Below, in pieces: positions 33,843-44,552 of a DNA stretch of 64,000 nt. The DNA comes from CAYOYK01 sp964408185 (GTDB lineage Bacteria; Bacillota; Clostridia; Christensenellales; Aristaeellaceae): the NCBI GenBank assembly GCA_964408185.1, contig CAYOYK010000002.1, positions 62,001-126,000 of the forward strand, given 5' to 3'. The first letter of the stretch is position 1, and each line of letters opens with the position of its first letter. The position numbers and the translations under genes were made by a program. The notes below the pieces were generated by a model. It ran no database searches. It was not told where the DNA came from and saw only the letters and a program-made list of their open reading frames with translations.

Positions 33843-35750
33843 TCAATAGTATTCGTCGATTCCGTAGGTATAGCGGCAAATCAGCCACGGCAGGCTATTG
33901 TACATGCCAAACACGTCCGCGTACAGTCGAAGCTGGTCGCCTACCTCCCAGCTTGTACGGGAGGAATTTTCAATGTAGATCATGATGGGGTCGGCCTCTG
34001 TGCCGCAATTCATATAAGCGCGCTGCGGCTTGGTGGTCTCGATGGAGGTGATCGTCCCCTTGCAGACGTAAATCGTCGTTTTTTCCTTGCGGATATCCAG
34101 ATTGTTCAGCAGCTCGTAGTAATGATCGGAGTCCATGGCCCACGCGGCCTTTGAATAATCGTCAATGGAGGGCACGTAGTACACGGAGTATTCAACGCGG
34201 CTTGTCGCCCGGTCGGGATAATCGGCCGTGATGACAATGGTGTTGTCGCCGATCTTATTGAATACGGCATAGAAGGAAAATGCGCCGTCCTCCGCGCAGG
34301 TGGTGATATCCAAGTCCGTATAGGCCGACAGCACGTTTACTACCGCGCCCGGCAGCGTGGACGCGCGAATGAGCATCGTTTTGGAGGTGCTCCGCGTGCC
34401 GATATCAGACTGCAAATCGAGCGGGATTTCCTGCTTCTCACGGTACAGCGTCAGCTCCATGCTGTTCTCGCGGCAGTACTGACTGCGCACGACAATTACA
34501 AACTTGTTTTCGCCGGTGGGCTGAACGGTGGCGTTGTAGCTGACCCTGCCGCCGTCGGTGTTGACCAAGTCGGAGTAATCCTCGCCGTTGATGAGCAGCG
34601 TGCTGCCCTCGCGCACCTGAATGACAATGGTAAACATGGGCGTGCTGACTTCTTTGTAGGCGGTATCGGGCGTGACGAGCTCAATGGGCGACAGCGGAAT
34701 ATCGATCTCGTAATGAATGGCGTCCAGCGGAACCTGCTTGCCGGAATCGGACACGATGTAAGGCGTGAGCGTAACGGCCATGGTCTCTTGCAGGTAGTCC
34801 TCAAAATCGTCATACCAAATATGGTCCAGTATATCAAACGTGGCCACGCCGTCGGTAACGATGGCGGAGGTGCGCAGCTCGCGGATGGAGATGCGCTGGC
34901 CATCCTCGCCGGGGATTGTGATGGTATGCGCGGCCAAGTCGTCACGGATCGTCGCGGTCACGGTCACGGTGCGCGCTTCCTCGTCGTTTCCGGTGGCGAG
35001 CAGCGGATACACGCGATAGCCAACATAGCCCAGCATACCAATCAATGCGACAATCAGCACCACGCGGCCAAACTTACGCCAGCCAAAGCGGCGCGGCTTC
35101 CAAGCGGCCGTGCGCCGCGTGCTCATGGCATTTTCCACTTCGTCCTGCCGGGAATAGGCGGGGATATAGGTGCTGGTGTCGTGGTACCCGTCGTACACCT
35201 GCCGCATGCCGTCGGCGGGGCTGTTGATATCCATCACCTGCGTGCCGCCGTAGTCATAGCGGTGCGCGCCCTCGCTGGACGCGTCGTCCCGGCGGTACTT
35301 GGCCGTGTAGACCTGCTGGGCGTCCTCGGCGACCTCGCCCTCCTCCACCAGTTGGGGGTCGACGGGCCGCAGGGTGCTATCCGGGTTATCCTCCACGGCG
35401 AAAAACGTACCGCGGTTTGACGTGGTGCGCACGGTACGCCCGGAGGGCGCAAGCCCGCGCTGGGCGGCGGCGGCGCGCAGCCGCCGCTGCTGCATTTCGC
35501 CTTGCAGCTTGCGGCGCTTGAGCTCGGCCATTTCGGTCGCCAGCTCGTCGCGCGGGTCGCTTGTGCCGTCCAGTTCCCCCAGCTCGTCCACGCGAAGGTA
35601 CGCGTTCGGCTTTACGCGATCCTTCAGATCGGCGGACCATTCGGGCGGGTTGCCCTCGGAATAGGGCTGCTCCTCCGGCAAGGGCATGCCGCAATAAAAG
35701 CAATGCGGCAAGTATGCCTGGTTCCACTTTCCGCAGCGCGGACACTTCAT
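33843..35750 (-). CDS. Large single-pass membrane protein with N-terminal zinc ribbon, function unknown
   Basis: 635 aa, not recognised. It starts with a four-Cys zinc ribbon (CPRCGKWNQAYLPHCFYCG, 3-21). A charged, helix-forming region follows (about 70-110), then a low-complexity cytoplasmic stretch, one membrane helix (about 218-240, GRVVLIVALIGMLGYVGY), and some 390 residues outside the membrane rich in beta-type segments, with several SxxxxxTVxVTA and repeat-like Ig-style strands. Topology would put the ribbon inside and the beta domains outside. ATG 35750 follows AAAGGGGG by 7 nt. It may sense or bind something at the surface; this is speculation. Confidence 0.8.
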   Translation of the reverse strand: MKCPRCGKWNQAYLPHCFYCGMPLPEEQPYSEGNPPEWSADLKDRVKPNAYLRVDELGELDGTSDPRDELATEMAELKRRKLQGEMQQRRLRAAAAQRGLAPSGRTVRTTSNRGTFFAVEDNPDSTLRPVDPQLVEEGEVAEDAQQVYTAKYRRDDASSEGAHRYDYGGTQVMDINSPADGMRQVYDGYHDTSTYIPAYSRQDEVENAMSTRRTAAWKPRRFGWRKFGRVVLIVALIGMLGYVGYRVYPLLATGNDEEARTVTVTATIRDDLAAHTITIPGEDGQRISIRELRTSAIVTDGVATFDILDHIWYDDFEDYLQETMAVTLTPYIVSDSGKQVPLDAIHYEIDIPLSPIELVTPDTAYKEVSTPMFTIVIQVREGSTLLINGEDYSDLVNTDGGRVSYNATVQPTGENKFVIVVRSQYCRENSMELTLYREKQEIPLDLQSDIGTRSTSKTMLIRASTLPGAVVNVLSAYTDLDITTCAEDGAFSFYAVFNKIGDNTIVITADYPDRATSRVEYSVYYVPSIDDYSKAAWAMDSDHYYELLNNLDIRKEKTTIYVCKGTITSIETTKPQRAYMNCGTEADPIMIYIENSSRTSWEVGDQLRLYADVFGMYNSLPWLICRYTYGIDEYY

Positions 35751-35849
35751 AGGTTGGCCCCCTTTCCCGGCAATCAGTGTAGCAAGAAACGGCCGGGCTG
35801 TCAATGACGCGGAACGCGACTTGCCACATGCGACAAAGCGTTTTTCCAT

Positions 35850-35884
35850 GCAAAAAGCGCCGACCTGAGCCGACGCTTTTTTGC
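35850..35884 (-). terminator. Intrinsic terminator of rplS
   Basis: On the minus strand AAAAAAGCG (35882-35874) pairs with CGCTTTTT (35859-35852), with further C-G and G-T pairs inside and a T-run at the 3' end. It begins 14 nt after the rplS stop. Confidence 0.75.
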
Positions 35885-35897
35885 ATGAGGACAAGCG

Positions 35898-36248
35898 TTA
35901 CACGCGCTTGGCCTCTCTGATTTTTGCAGCCTTGCCTTGCAGACCGCGCAGATAGTACAGCTTTGCACGGCGCACGCTGCCGCGGCGGATCACCTTAACG
36001 CTGTCCACGCGCGGAGAATGCAGCGGGAACGTGCGTTCCACGCCGATGCCGTAGGATACGCGACGGACGGTAAACGTCTCGCGGATGCTGCCATTGCGCT
36101 TGGCGATCACAACGCCTTCAAACGCCTGCAGGCGCTCGCTGGTGCCCTCGACAACCTTCACTTGCACGCGAACGGTGTCGCCGATGCCAAACTGGGGCAG
36201 ATCGGAACGGAGCTGTTCCTTTTCGATGGAACGGATCATTTCATTCAT
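35898..36248 (-). CDS. rplS: Ribosomal protein L19
   Basis: A 116-aa 50S protein at the subunit interface. The sequence GDTVRVQVKVVEG, QAFEGVVIAKRNG, FTVRRVSYGIGVERTFPLHS and the basic C-terminus (RRAKLYYLRGLQGKAAKIREAK) match the family throughout. ATG 36248 follows AAAGGAGG by 10 nt. It stands alone here, without the rpsP-rimM-trmD genes that usually precede it, and has its own promoter and terminator. The 5' leader is about 80 nt. Confidence 0.97.
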   Translation of the reverse strand: MNEMIRSIEKEQLRSDLPQFGIGDTVRVQVKVVEGTSERLQAFEGVVIAKRNGSIRETFTVRRVSYGIGVERTFPLHSPRVDSVKVIRRGSVRRAKLYYLRGLQGKAAKIREAKRV

Positions 36249-36331
36249 GGATGGGTGCCTCCTTTCCTCATAGACGTTCGTGCCCAAAGCCTTCCGCTTT
36301 AGCAGAGGACCGCCCGTATGTCACGCCGAAT

Positions 36332-36362
36332 AGTATACCATGCCGCATGCCTGTTTGGCAAG
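36332..36362 (-). promoter_or_regulatory. rplS promoter
   Basis: Minus-strand extended -10, TGG TATACT (hexamer 36337-36332), with TTGCCA (36362-36357) 19 bp upstream, or TGCCAA at 17 bp. Confidence 0.55.
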
Positions 36363-36402
36363 GATAAATTTTGCCGGGAAGCGAGCTTTTTTGATAAGCG
36401 CG

Positions 36403-37746
36403 TTACTTGCCCGCAACCGAGAGCTTGCCCACATACACGCTGGGCGCGCCGTAGCCGCCCATGGGGAAGCGCAGATCGGAGCCGACGGCCTCAATGCTTT
36501 TGAGCATATCGAGGAAGTTGCCGGCCAGCGTGATCTGCTCCACCGGGCCTGCCTTTTTGCCGCTCTTGATCCGGTAGCCCTTTGCCAGCAGAGAAAAATC
36601 ACCGCTTACCCCATTTGCGCCCGCGTGCAGCCCAGCCAGATCGGTAATCAACACGCCGTCGCCCATCTGCGCCAGCAGCTCGTCAAGGGACTTTTCGCCC
36701 TTCTCCATAAAGAAATTGGTCGGGGCAACCCTAACCACGGAGCCATACCGCGCCTTGTGCGCGTTGCCGGTGGTCGGCACGCCGTCCTTCTTGGCGGTTT
36801 TGAGGCTCTGCAAAAAGAGCTTGAACTCGCCCTTATCCACGACGACATGACGCCGCGAGGGCACACCCTCGTCATCAAAGGGACGGCTGCTCATGCCGCC
36901 GGGCAGAAGCGGATCGTCCACGATGGACACGCACTCCGCCGCAACGCGCTGGCCCAGCTTGCCCTTCAGCAGAGATTTGTCCTCCTGCGCGGTCTCCGCG
37001 GAGAAGGAATCACCAAACACCTGCAGCAGGTCGCACATGGTGCGGTTGAGAATCACAACGGGATACATGCCGGAGACCATCTGCTCCGCGTGCAGCATGC
37101 TCACAGCCTCCTCGGAGGCCTCGTCCGCAATCGCCTTCGCGTCGGCGTCGGTCAAATCGCGGGTCATGCGCATCCCTGCCCCGACGGCCGTGCTTTCGCC
37201 GTCCTTGGCAATCGGCTGGATGTATGCGCCGAACGCGTTGGCGGCGTATTGCTTATCCAGCCCGTAGCTGTTTACGATGCGGACGCTGCCCGTATCGGTG
37301 AACACGGTCGTATCGCCCACTTGCTTGATGCGCTCGTCATAGCTCTGCGCGGTCTTTTCCATTTGCAGGGCGAAGCTGATCTTCTGCTCCGGCGACAGGC
37401 TTTCGATTTCAGGGTTGACCTCGTGAAAGGCGGGTTCCTTCTCCGTGCCGCTAAAGATAAACTGCTCCGCGTCGTCCTCGCTCAGGAGCGCGCTGTCGCG
37501 CACGCCGTGAACAAGCTGCTCTACGGCGTCCTCGTCGATGGCCTCGGTGGACGAATAGCCCATCTTGCCGTTCAGCATGCCGCGGAAGCCCACGCCGCCG
37601 GTGGTGTTGGCTGTGTAGTTGATGACCTCCTGATTCTGGGTCATCACCTGAAAGCTGTCGCTCTGACTGATGTAAGCCTCGGCGGGGTCAATGCCCGCCT
37701 GCTTGGCAGCCGCAAAGAGCTGCCGCAGGAAATCGTTCATTTCCAT
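36403..37746 (-). CDS. pmbA: PmbA/TldE family protein, TldD partner
   Basis: A 447-aa protein of the TldE branch, which lacks the metal motif of TldD and forms a heterodimer with it. Typical segments are GVGFRGMLNGKMGYSSTEA (about 52-70), the RMTRDL region and the C-terminal GDFSLLAKGYRI and ITLAGNFLDMLKSI. The TldD-TldE protease degrades unfolded peptides and matures peptide antibiotics such as microcin B17; the housekeeping substrate is unknown. ATG 37746 is 10 nt after AAGGAGG. It follows tldD by 12 nt. Confidence 0.92.
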   Translation of the reverse strand: MEMNDFLRQLFAAAKQAGIDPAEAYISQSDSFQVMTQNQEVINYTANTTGGVGFRGMLNGKMGYSSTEAIDEDAVEQLVHGVRDSALLSEDDAEQFIFSGTEKEPAFHEVNPEIESLSPEQKISFALQMEKTAQSYDERIKQVGDTTVFTDTGSVRIVNSYGLDKQYAANAFGAYIQPIAKDGESTAVGAGMRMTRDLTDADAKAIADEASEEAVSMLHAEQMVSGMYPVVILNRTMCDLLQVFGDSFSAETAQEDKSLLKGKLGQRVAAECVSIVDDPLLPGGMSSRPFDDEGVPSRRHVVVDKGEFKLFLQSLKTAKKDGVPTTGNAHKARYGSVVRVAPTNFFMEKGEKSLDELLAQMGDGVLITDLAGLHAGANGVSGDFSLLAKGYRIKSGKKAGPVEQITLAGNFLDMLKSIEAVGSDLRFPMGGYGAPSVYVGKLSVAGK

Positions 37747-37758
37747 CTTTCTGCCTCC

Positions 37759-39150
37759 TTACGCGCGACCGCCGACGGTCAGCTTTTTGACGCGGATCAT
37801 GGGTTGGCCCACATTGGTTGGCACATAGCCGCTGACGCTGCCGCACATGCCGGCGGACATCTTCATATCGCGGCCCACGCGGTCGATATCCAACAGGATC
37901 TCGTTCCCCTTGCCAATCAGGGATGCGCCGCGCACCGGGTGCGTGATCTTGCCATCCTTGACCATGTATCCCTCGCTTACGGCAAAGTTGAACTCTCCCG
38001 TAACAGGGTTGACGGAGCCGCCGCCCATCTTTTTGGCGTACAGGCCGTCGCCCATGGTGGCGATCATCTCGGCCTCGTCGTCGTGCCCGGCTTGGATATA
38101 GGTATTGCGCATGCGGGAGGTCGGCGCGTAGGCATAGCTCTCGCGTCGGCTGCTGCCCGTGGGCGCCATGCCCATGCGCTTGCCGTTGAGCGTATCGACA
38201 ATGTAGTTCTTGAGAATGCCGTTCTCGATGAGCACAAGCCTTGTGGTTTGCACGCCCTCGTCGTCAATGTTCTCGCTGCCCCACTCGTTGCGCATGGTGC
38301 CGTCGTCGATGGCGGTAACGCAGTCGGCGGCGATTTTCTGGCCCAGCTTGCCGCAGAAAACGCTCATGTCGTGCGCAACCGCGGTGGCCTCCAAGCTATG
38401 GCCGCACGCCTCGTGGAAGATCACGCCGCCAAAGCCGTTGTCGATGACCACCGGCATAATGCCCGCCGGGCAGACGGGCGCGTGCAGCATGGTCACGGCT
38501 TGCTCTCCCGCCGCCTTGCCAAGCTGCTTGGGGTCGATCTGGCGGGTGAACAGCTCAAAACCGGCCATCGCGCCGGGGCCCTCGAAGCCCGTCTGATTCT
38601 CGGTACCGTTTGCCGCCACAGCCTGACACATCATGCGGCTGTACACGCGGCGGTCGCTCACAAACAGCCCGTCGCTGTTGCAAATGGTTACGTCCTGCTC
38701 GCTGTCTGAGTATCCGGCCGTTACCTGTGTAATTTCGCCGCTCACGCTGCGCGCGGCCGCGTCTGCGGCGCGCAGCAGCTCGACCTTTTTCTTGGCGTCG
38801 CTCTGGGAGGGCAAAATCTCAATGGGATGGATGTTCGCAATCTTTTTTTCGACCAGCGGCGAGCTGACGCTTATGCCGCCCTTCCAATCCCGGATGGCGG
38901 AGGCGGCCTTCTTGGCGCATTTTTGCAGGCCCGCCCCGGTGGTATCGTTCGTGTATACGTAGATAGCGTTAAAGCCCACAAATACGCGGATGCCCACGCC
39001 GTGCAGCCGGCCGGAGTTGACCGCGTCCACCTTGCCGCTCAGCAAGCGCAGGCTGCTGTCGCGGCGATCCTCCCAGAAAATCTCCGCAAAGTCGCCGCCC
39101 ATGGAAAGCGCCGTGTCAAGTACGGATTGTGCGATGTTTTGGTTGAGCAT
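37759..39150 (-). CDS. tldD: TldD family metalloprotease
   Basis: A 463-aa catalytic partner of PmbA. The zinc site is HEACGH (about residue 255, in FHEACGHSLEATAVA); the downstream region GMAPTGSSRRESYAYAPTSR (with the metal-binding Cys replaced or shifted) and GGGSVNPVTGEFNF are typical. The HExxxH form rather than HExxH is the family's own pattern. ATG 39150 is 8 nt after AGGAGG. It begins 13 nt after the beta-phosphoglucomutase gene, so the three minus-strand genes may form one unit. Confidence 0.93.
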   Translation of the reverse strand: MLNQNIAQSVLDTALSMGGDFAEIFWEDRRDSSLRLLSGKVDAVNSGRLHGVGIRVFVGFNAIYVYTNDTTGAGLQKCAKKAASAIRDWKGGISVSSPLVEKKIANIHPIEILPSQSDAKKKVELLRAADAAARSVSGEITQVTAGYSDSEQDVTICNSDGLFVSDRRVYSRMMCQAVAANGTENQTGFEGPGAMAGFELFTRQIDPKQLGKAAGEQAVTMLHAPVCPAGIMPVVIDNGFGGVIFHEACGHSLEATAVAHDMSVFCGKLGQKIAADCVTAIDDGTMRNEWGSENIDDEGVQTTRLVLIENGILKNYIVDTLNGKRMGMAPTGSSRRESYAYAPTSRMRNTYIQAGHDDEAEMIATMGDGLYAKKMGGGSVNPVTGEFNFAVSEGYMVKDGKITHPVRGASLIGKGNEILLDIDRVGRDMKMSAGMCGSVSGYVPTNVGQPMIRVKKLTVGGRA

Positions 39151-39163
39151 GTCGTTCCTCCTG

Positions 39164-39817
39164 TTACGCATCCCGAAGGATGGCTTTGATGTCTACGTCC
39201 GCAAGGGACTCGGCGCGATACGTTGCCGACGGATTGCGCGAGGCGGAGCCTACGCCCAGCGCGCGCATGCCGCCGGCCAGCGCGGCCTCTATGCCGGAGT
39301 CCGCGTCCTCCACCACGAGGCAGCGATCGGGCGCGACGCCCACCAGCTTTGCCGCCAGCAGAAACACCTCCGGATCCGGCTTGGAGCGCGTGATCTGGTT
39401 TCCGTCCGCAACCGCGTCAAACCGATCGGTCAGACCGATCTGGCGCAGAATGACGGGTGTGTTTTTGCTGGAGGAGCCCACGGCGATTTTGATGCCGTCG
39501 GCCTTGAGCGTGTCCAGCACGTCCGTAGCGCCGGGCAGCCTGTCCGCCTCCGTGAGGGCTTGAATCAGCTCCACATAGTATTGATTTTTCCGCGTTGCCA
39601 TGGCGATCTTTTGATCCTCGGTATAGGTCTTGGTCGCCTTTTCGAGGATGATCTCCAAGCTGGCCATGCGGCTTACGCCGCGCAGGCGCTCGTTGATGGC
39701 GCGGTCGAAGGGAATGCCCTCCTCGTCCGCCATGCGTTTCCAAGCGAGGTAATGGCTGTTATCCGTAGAGACGATCACACCGTCCAGATCGAATATGACC
39801 GCTTGTATGCTGTCCAT
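39164..39817 (-). CDS. pgmB: Beta-phosphoglucomutase
   Basis: A 217-aa HAD-superfamily enzyme that interconverts beta-glucose 1-phosphate and glucose 6-phosphate. The nucleophile motif is FDLDGVIVST (8-17) with Asp9/Asp11; a helical cap follows (with the RLRGVSRMASLEIIL stretch specific to beta-PGM), then GSSSKNT (motif II), a SKPDPEVFL Lys, and EDADSGIEAA (motif IV). A maltose or trehalose phosphorylase, its usual partner, is not in the window. An extended -10 (TGT TATACT, 39855-39850 on the minus strand) lies 33 nt upstream. Confidence 0.9.
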   Translation of the reverse strand: MDSIQAVIFDLDGVIVSTDNSHYLAWKRMADEEGIPFDRAINERLRGVSRMASLEIILEKATKTYTEDQKIAMATRKNQYYVELIQALTEADRLPGATDVLDTLKADGIKIAVGSSSKNTPVILRQIGLTDRFDAVADGNQITRSKPDPEVFLLAAKLVGVAPDRCLVVEDADSGIEAALAGGMRALGVGSASRNPSATYRAESLADVDIKAILRDA

Positions 39818-39938
39818 CGCATCCCGTTCCTTTCCAACAAAGTCTTAAAAGTATAACACAATACGCGTGGTTGCGCCACCCAAAAACATCCTCTTTTGCC
39901 CTTCGGCCTCAGGCGCGAAAAGGCGACCGCAATATGGC

Positions 39939-39950
39939 AAACAAATGTTC
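39939..39950 (+). promoter_or_regulatory. LexA-box-like site upstream of ctsR
   Basis: AAACAAATGTTC is a one-mismatch version of GAACnnnnGTTC, 20 nt before the ctsR -35. Same half-site sequence and similar position as the site before lexA. Confidence 0.45.
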
Positions 39951-39970
39951 TTGTTTTTTACAGAATAGTA

Positions 39971-39999
39971 TTGCATTTAGGCCTTTGCAATGCTATACT
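39971..39999 (+). promoter_or_regulatory. ctsR operon promoter
   Basis: TTGCAT (39971-39976), 17 bp, and an extended -10, TGC TATACT (hexamer 39994-39999). Confidence 0.8.
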
Positions 40000-40005
40000 C
40001 AAGTT

Positions 40006-40031
40006 GGTCAAAGATGGTCAGCATCCTTGAC
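40006..40031 (+). promoter_or_regulatory. CtsR operator
   Basis: A direct heptad repeat GGTCAAA (40006-40012), 3-nt spacer, GGTCAGC (40016-40022), plus an inverted TTGACC at 40026-40031. This matches the CtsR consensus (GGTCAAAnAnnGGTCAAA) and covers the predicted transcription start, as expected for autorepression released on heat stress. Confidence 0.88.
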
Positions 40032-40045
40032 CTAAGGAGGACCTT

Positions 40046-40540
40046 ATGCGACTAAGCGACGCAATCGAGCAGTTTATCAAAACCATGCTCAACCAAGACG
40101 AGCAGGAGGTCGAGCTCAAGCGCAACGAGCTGGCGCAGTATTTCAACTGCGCGCCCTCGCAAATCAACTATGTGCTCGCCACCCGTTTTACGCCCGACCA
40201 TGGCTACATCATCGAGAGCCATCGCGGCGGCGGCGGATACATCCGTATCTTCCGAATGGAGCAGGATACCACCGAGCAGCTGATTTACCTCATCCGCGAG
40301 CGAATCGGCGATTCCATTACCGAGCTGGAGGGCGCGCACCTGATCCAGCAGCTTTGCGAGCGCGAGCTTGTGACGCCGGACGAGGGCGCGCTGATGCGTG
40401 CGGCAATCTCGCAGGCCACGCTGTCGCTGCCCATCCCATCCAATCTCAAGGACAATTTGCGCGCCAAAGCGCTTAGCAATATGCTGCTGGCCATCAGCCG
40501 ACGCGGCAAGCTGCAAGGGAGGGAATGCAATGCTCTGTGA
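40046..40540 (+). CDS. ctsR: Class III stress-gene repressor CtsR
   Basis: A 164-aa repressor of clp genes. The N-terminal winged helix (1-75) includes the glycine-rich wing RGGGGYIRI (60-68), whose tetraglycine acts as a heat sensor in B. subtilis. The C-terminal dimer/McsB-contact region follows. TAAGGAGG lies 5 nt before ATG 40046, and the operator overlaps the transcript start. mcsA overlaps its end by 11 nt. Confidence 0.95.
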   Translation: MRLSDAIEQFIKTMLNQDEQEVELKRNELAQYFNCAPSQINYVLATRFTPDHGYIIESHRGGGGYIRIFRMEQDTTEQLIYLIRERIGDSITELEGAHLIQQLCERELVTPDEGALMRAAISQATLSLPIPSNLKDNLRAKALSNMLLAISRRGKLQGRECNAL

Positions 40541-41030
40541 AGAATGTCAAAAGAACGAAGCGACGGTTGTCATTACCGTGACCGCCGGGAGTGAGGTCAA
40601 CACGCGCCACCTGTGCGCGGACTGCATGAAAAAAATGGAGCTTCGGTTCGCGCAGGGCGATGTGCAGGGCTTTTTGACATCGCTGCTTTCCATTTTAAGC
40701 AACGAGCCCAAGGCCCCCGCGCTTACCTGCTCCGGCTGCGGGCTGACCTATCAGGAGTTCCAGCGCACCGGGAAGCTGGGCTGCGCTCAATGCTACAAGG
40801 ATTTCGCGGAGCAGCTTCGGCCGCTTTTGCAGCGCATCCACGGGCGCGCTCAGCACGCGGGCCGCGTGCCGGAGGATCACCGCAAGGAACGCGATCTGGC
40901 CCAGAGCATCGAGGCACTGCGCCAGCAAATGGAGCAGGCCGTCGGGCAGGAGGATTTTGAGGCTGCGGCTCGCCTTCGGGATGAGATACGCGCGCTGTCG
41001 CAGCAGCAGGAGGCGGCGAACGCGCAATGA
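40530..41030 (+). CDS. mcsA: McsA, activator of protein arginine kinase
   Basis: A 166-aa zinc protein. Four CxxC pairs are visible: CEEC (3-6), CADC (29-32), then CSGC and CAQC near 70-90, giving two zinc sites. A C-terminal UVR motif (EDFEAAARLRDEIRALSQQQ, about 140-160) resembles the one in ClpC's middle region. McsA activates McsB and responds to heavy metals and oxidation. ATG 40530 overlaps the ctsR stop, with AGGGAGGG upstream; it overlaps mcsB by 4 nt. Confidence 0.94.
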   Translation: MLCEECQKNEATVVITVTAGSEVNTRHLCADCMKKMELRFAQGDVQGFLTSLLSILSNEPKAPALTCSGCGLTYQEFQRTGKLGCAQCYKDFAEQLRPLLQRIHGRAQHAGRVPEDHRKERDLAQSIEALRQQMEQAVGQEDFEAAARLRDEIRALSQQQEAANAQ

Positions 41031-42040
41031 GCGAAGCACAGAACAATGTTGTGATTTCTTCACGGGTTCGGCTGGCGCGGAATTATCATGACCTGCCGTT
41101 CAGCAATCTGAACAACGCGGCCAATGCGCAGACCTGCATCGAGCGCGTGCGCAATGCCTACGCGGACGAGAAGCCGAGCGACCAGTACCGGTTTATGATG
41201 CTGCGCACGCTCCCCAAGCTGGATCAGCTTTCCTTGCTGGAGGAGCACCTCATCAGCAAGGACCTGCTGAACACCGGCGATACCGGAGCGGCGCTTATCC
41301 GCAACGACCGAACGCTTTCGATTATGGTCAACGAGGAGGATCACCTGCGCATCCAAGCCATGCTGACCGGGCTGGCGCTGGATGAGGCGGAGCAAATCGC
41401 CTTTCGCGCGGAGGAGAAGCTGCAAAGCCAATGCGCCTTCAGCTTTGACGCGCAGCTTGGCTACCTGACGGCCTGCCCCACCAACACGGGCACAGGCATG
41501 CGCGCCTCGCTGATGCTGCACCTGCCCATGCTCACATCCTCCAAGCAGATGGGCGGCGTGGGCCAAAGCATCGCCAAGCTTGGGCTGACCATTCGCGGCA
41601 TCTACGGCGAGGGCAGCGAGGCGCTTGGCAACGTGTATCAGGTAAGCAATCAGGTCACGCTGGGCCGCACGGAGGACGAGATCATCGAGGCGGTCACGGC
41701 GGTTGGCAACCAGCTGATCGATTTGGAGAACGCGCTAAGGGAGCGCGCGCTGAACGAATCCCTTGCGCTGGCCGATCAGATTGAGCGCAGCTACGGCATC
41801 CTCCAATACGCGCGCCTGATGGAAAGCGGCGAGTTTATGGAGCATTGGAGCAACCTGCGCATGGGCGCGGCGCTCGGCCTCGTGCCCGTTACGCTGGCGG
41901 AGGCGGACGAGATGCTGGCGCTGGCGCAGGACGCGCACGTTAAAAAATACAAGCACGCGGCGGGAAAGCAATGCTCAACAGCCGCCGCGCGCTGCGAAGT
42001 AATCAAGGCAAAGCTCATCGTTCCCCCACAGGAGGTATAA
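41027..42040 (+). CDS. mcsB: Protein arginine kinase McsB
   Basis: A 337-aa kinase of the phosphagen-kinase fold that phosphorylates arginines; phospho-arginine tags proteins for ClpC-ClpP and inactivates CtsR. Seen are the nucleotide-binding SSRVRLARN (about 11-19), YLTACPTNTGTGMRASLMLHLP holding the conserved Cys and catalytic-loop residues, and GVGQSIAKLGLTIRGIYGEGSEA, which matches the specificity loop of McsB rather than creatine kinase. Slightly shorter than B. subtilis McsB. Translation is coupled to mcsA. Confidence 0.95.
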   Translation: MSEAQNNVVISSRVRLARNYHDLPFSNLNNAANAQTCIERVRNAYADEKPSDQYRFMMLRTLPKLDQLSLLEEHLISKDLLNTGDTGAALIRNDRTLSIMVNEEDHLRIQAMLTGLALDEAEQIAFRAEEKLQSQCAFSFDAQLGYLTACPTNTGTGMRASLMLHLPMLTSSKQMGGVGQSIAKLGLTIRGIYGEGSEALGNVYQVSNQVTLGRTEDEIIEAVTAVGNQLIDLENALRERALNESLALADQIERSYGILQYARLMESGEFMEHWSNLRMGAALGLVPVTLAEADEMLALAQDAHVKKYKHAAGKQCSTAAARCEVIKAKLIVPPQEV

Positions 42041-42041
42041 C

Positions 42042-44522
<2,481 letters not shown>

Positions 44523-44552
44523 GCCCCCACCTTACGCAATACGGAGGACGCC

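Noticed and set aside
36340..38709. 789-codon plus-strand open frame, the second longest in the window
   Set aside because: It runs opposite pmbA and tldD, both of which have conserved motifs and ribosome-binding sites. The frame is His/Ala/Arg/Gly/Leu-rich, typical of antisense reading of GC-rich genes.
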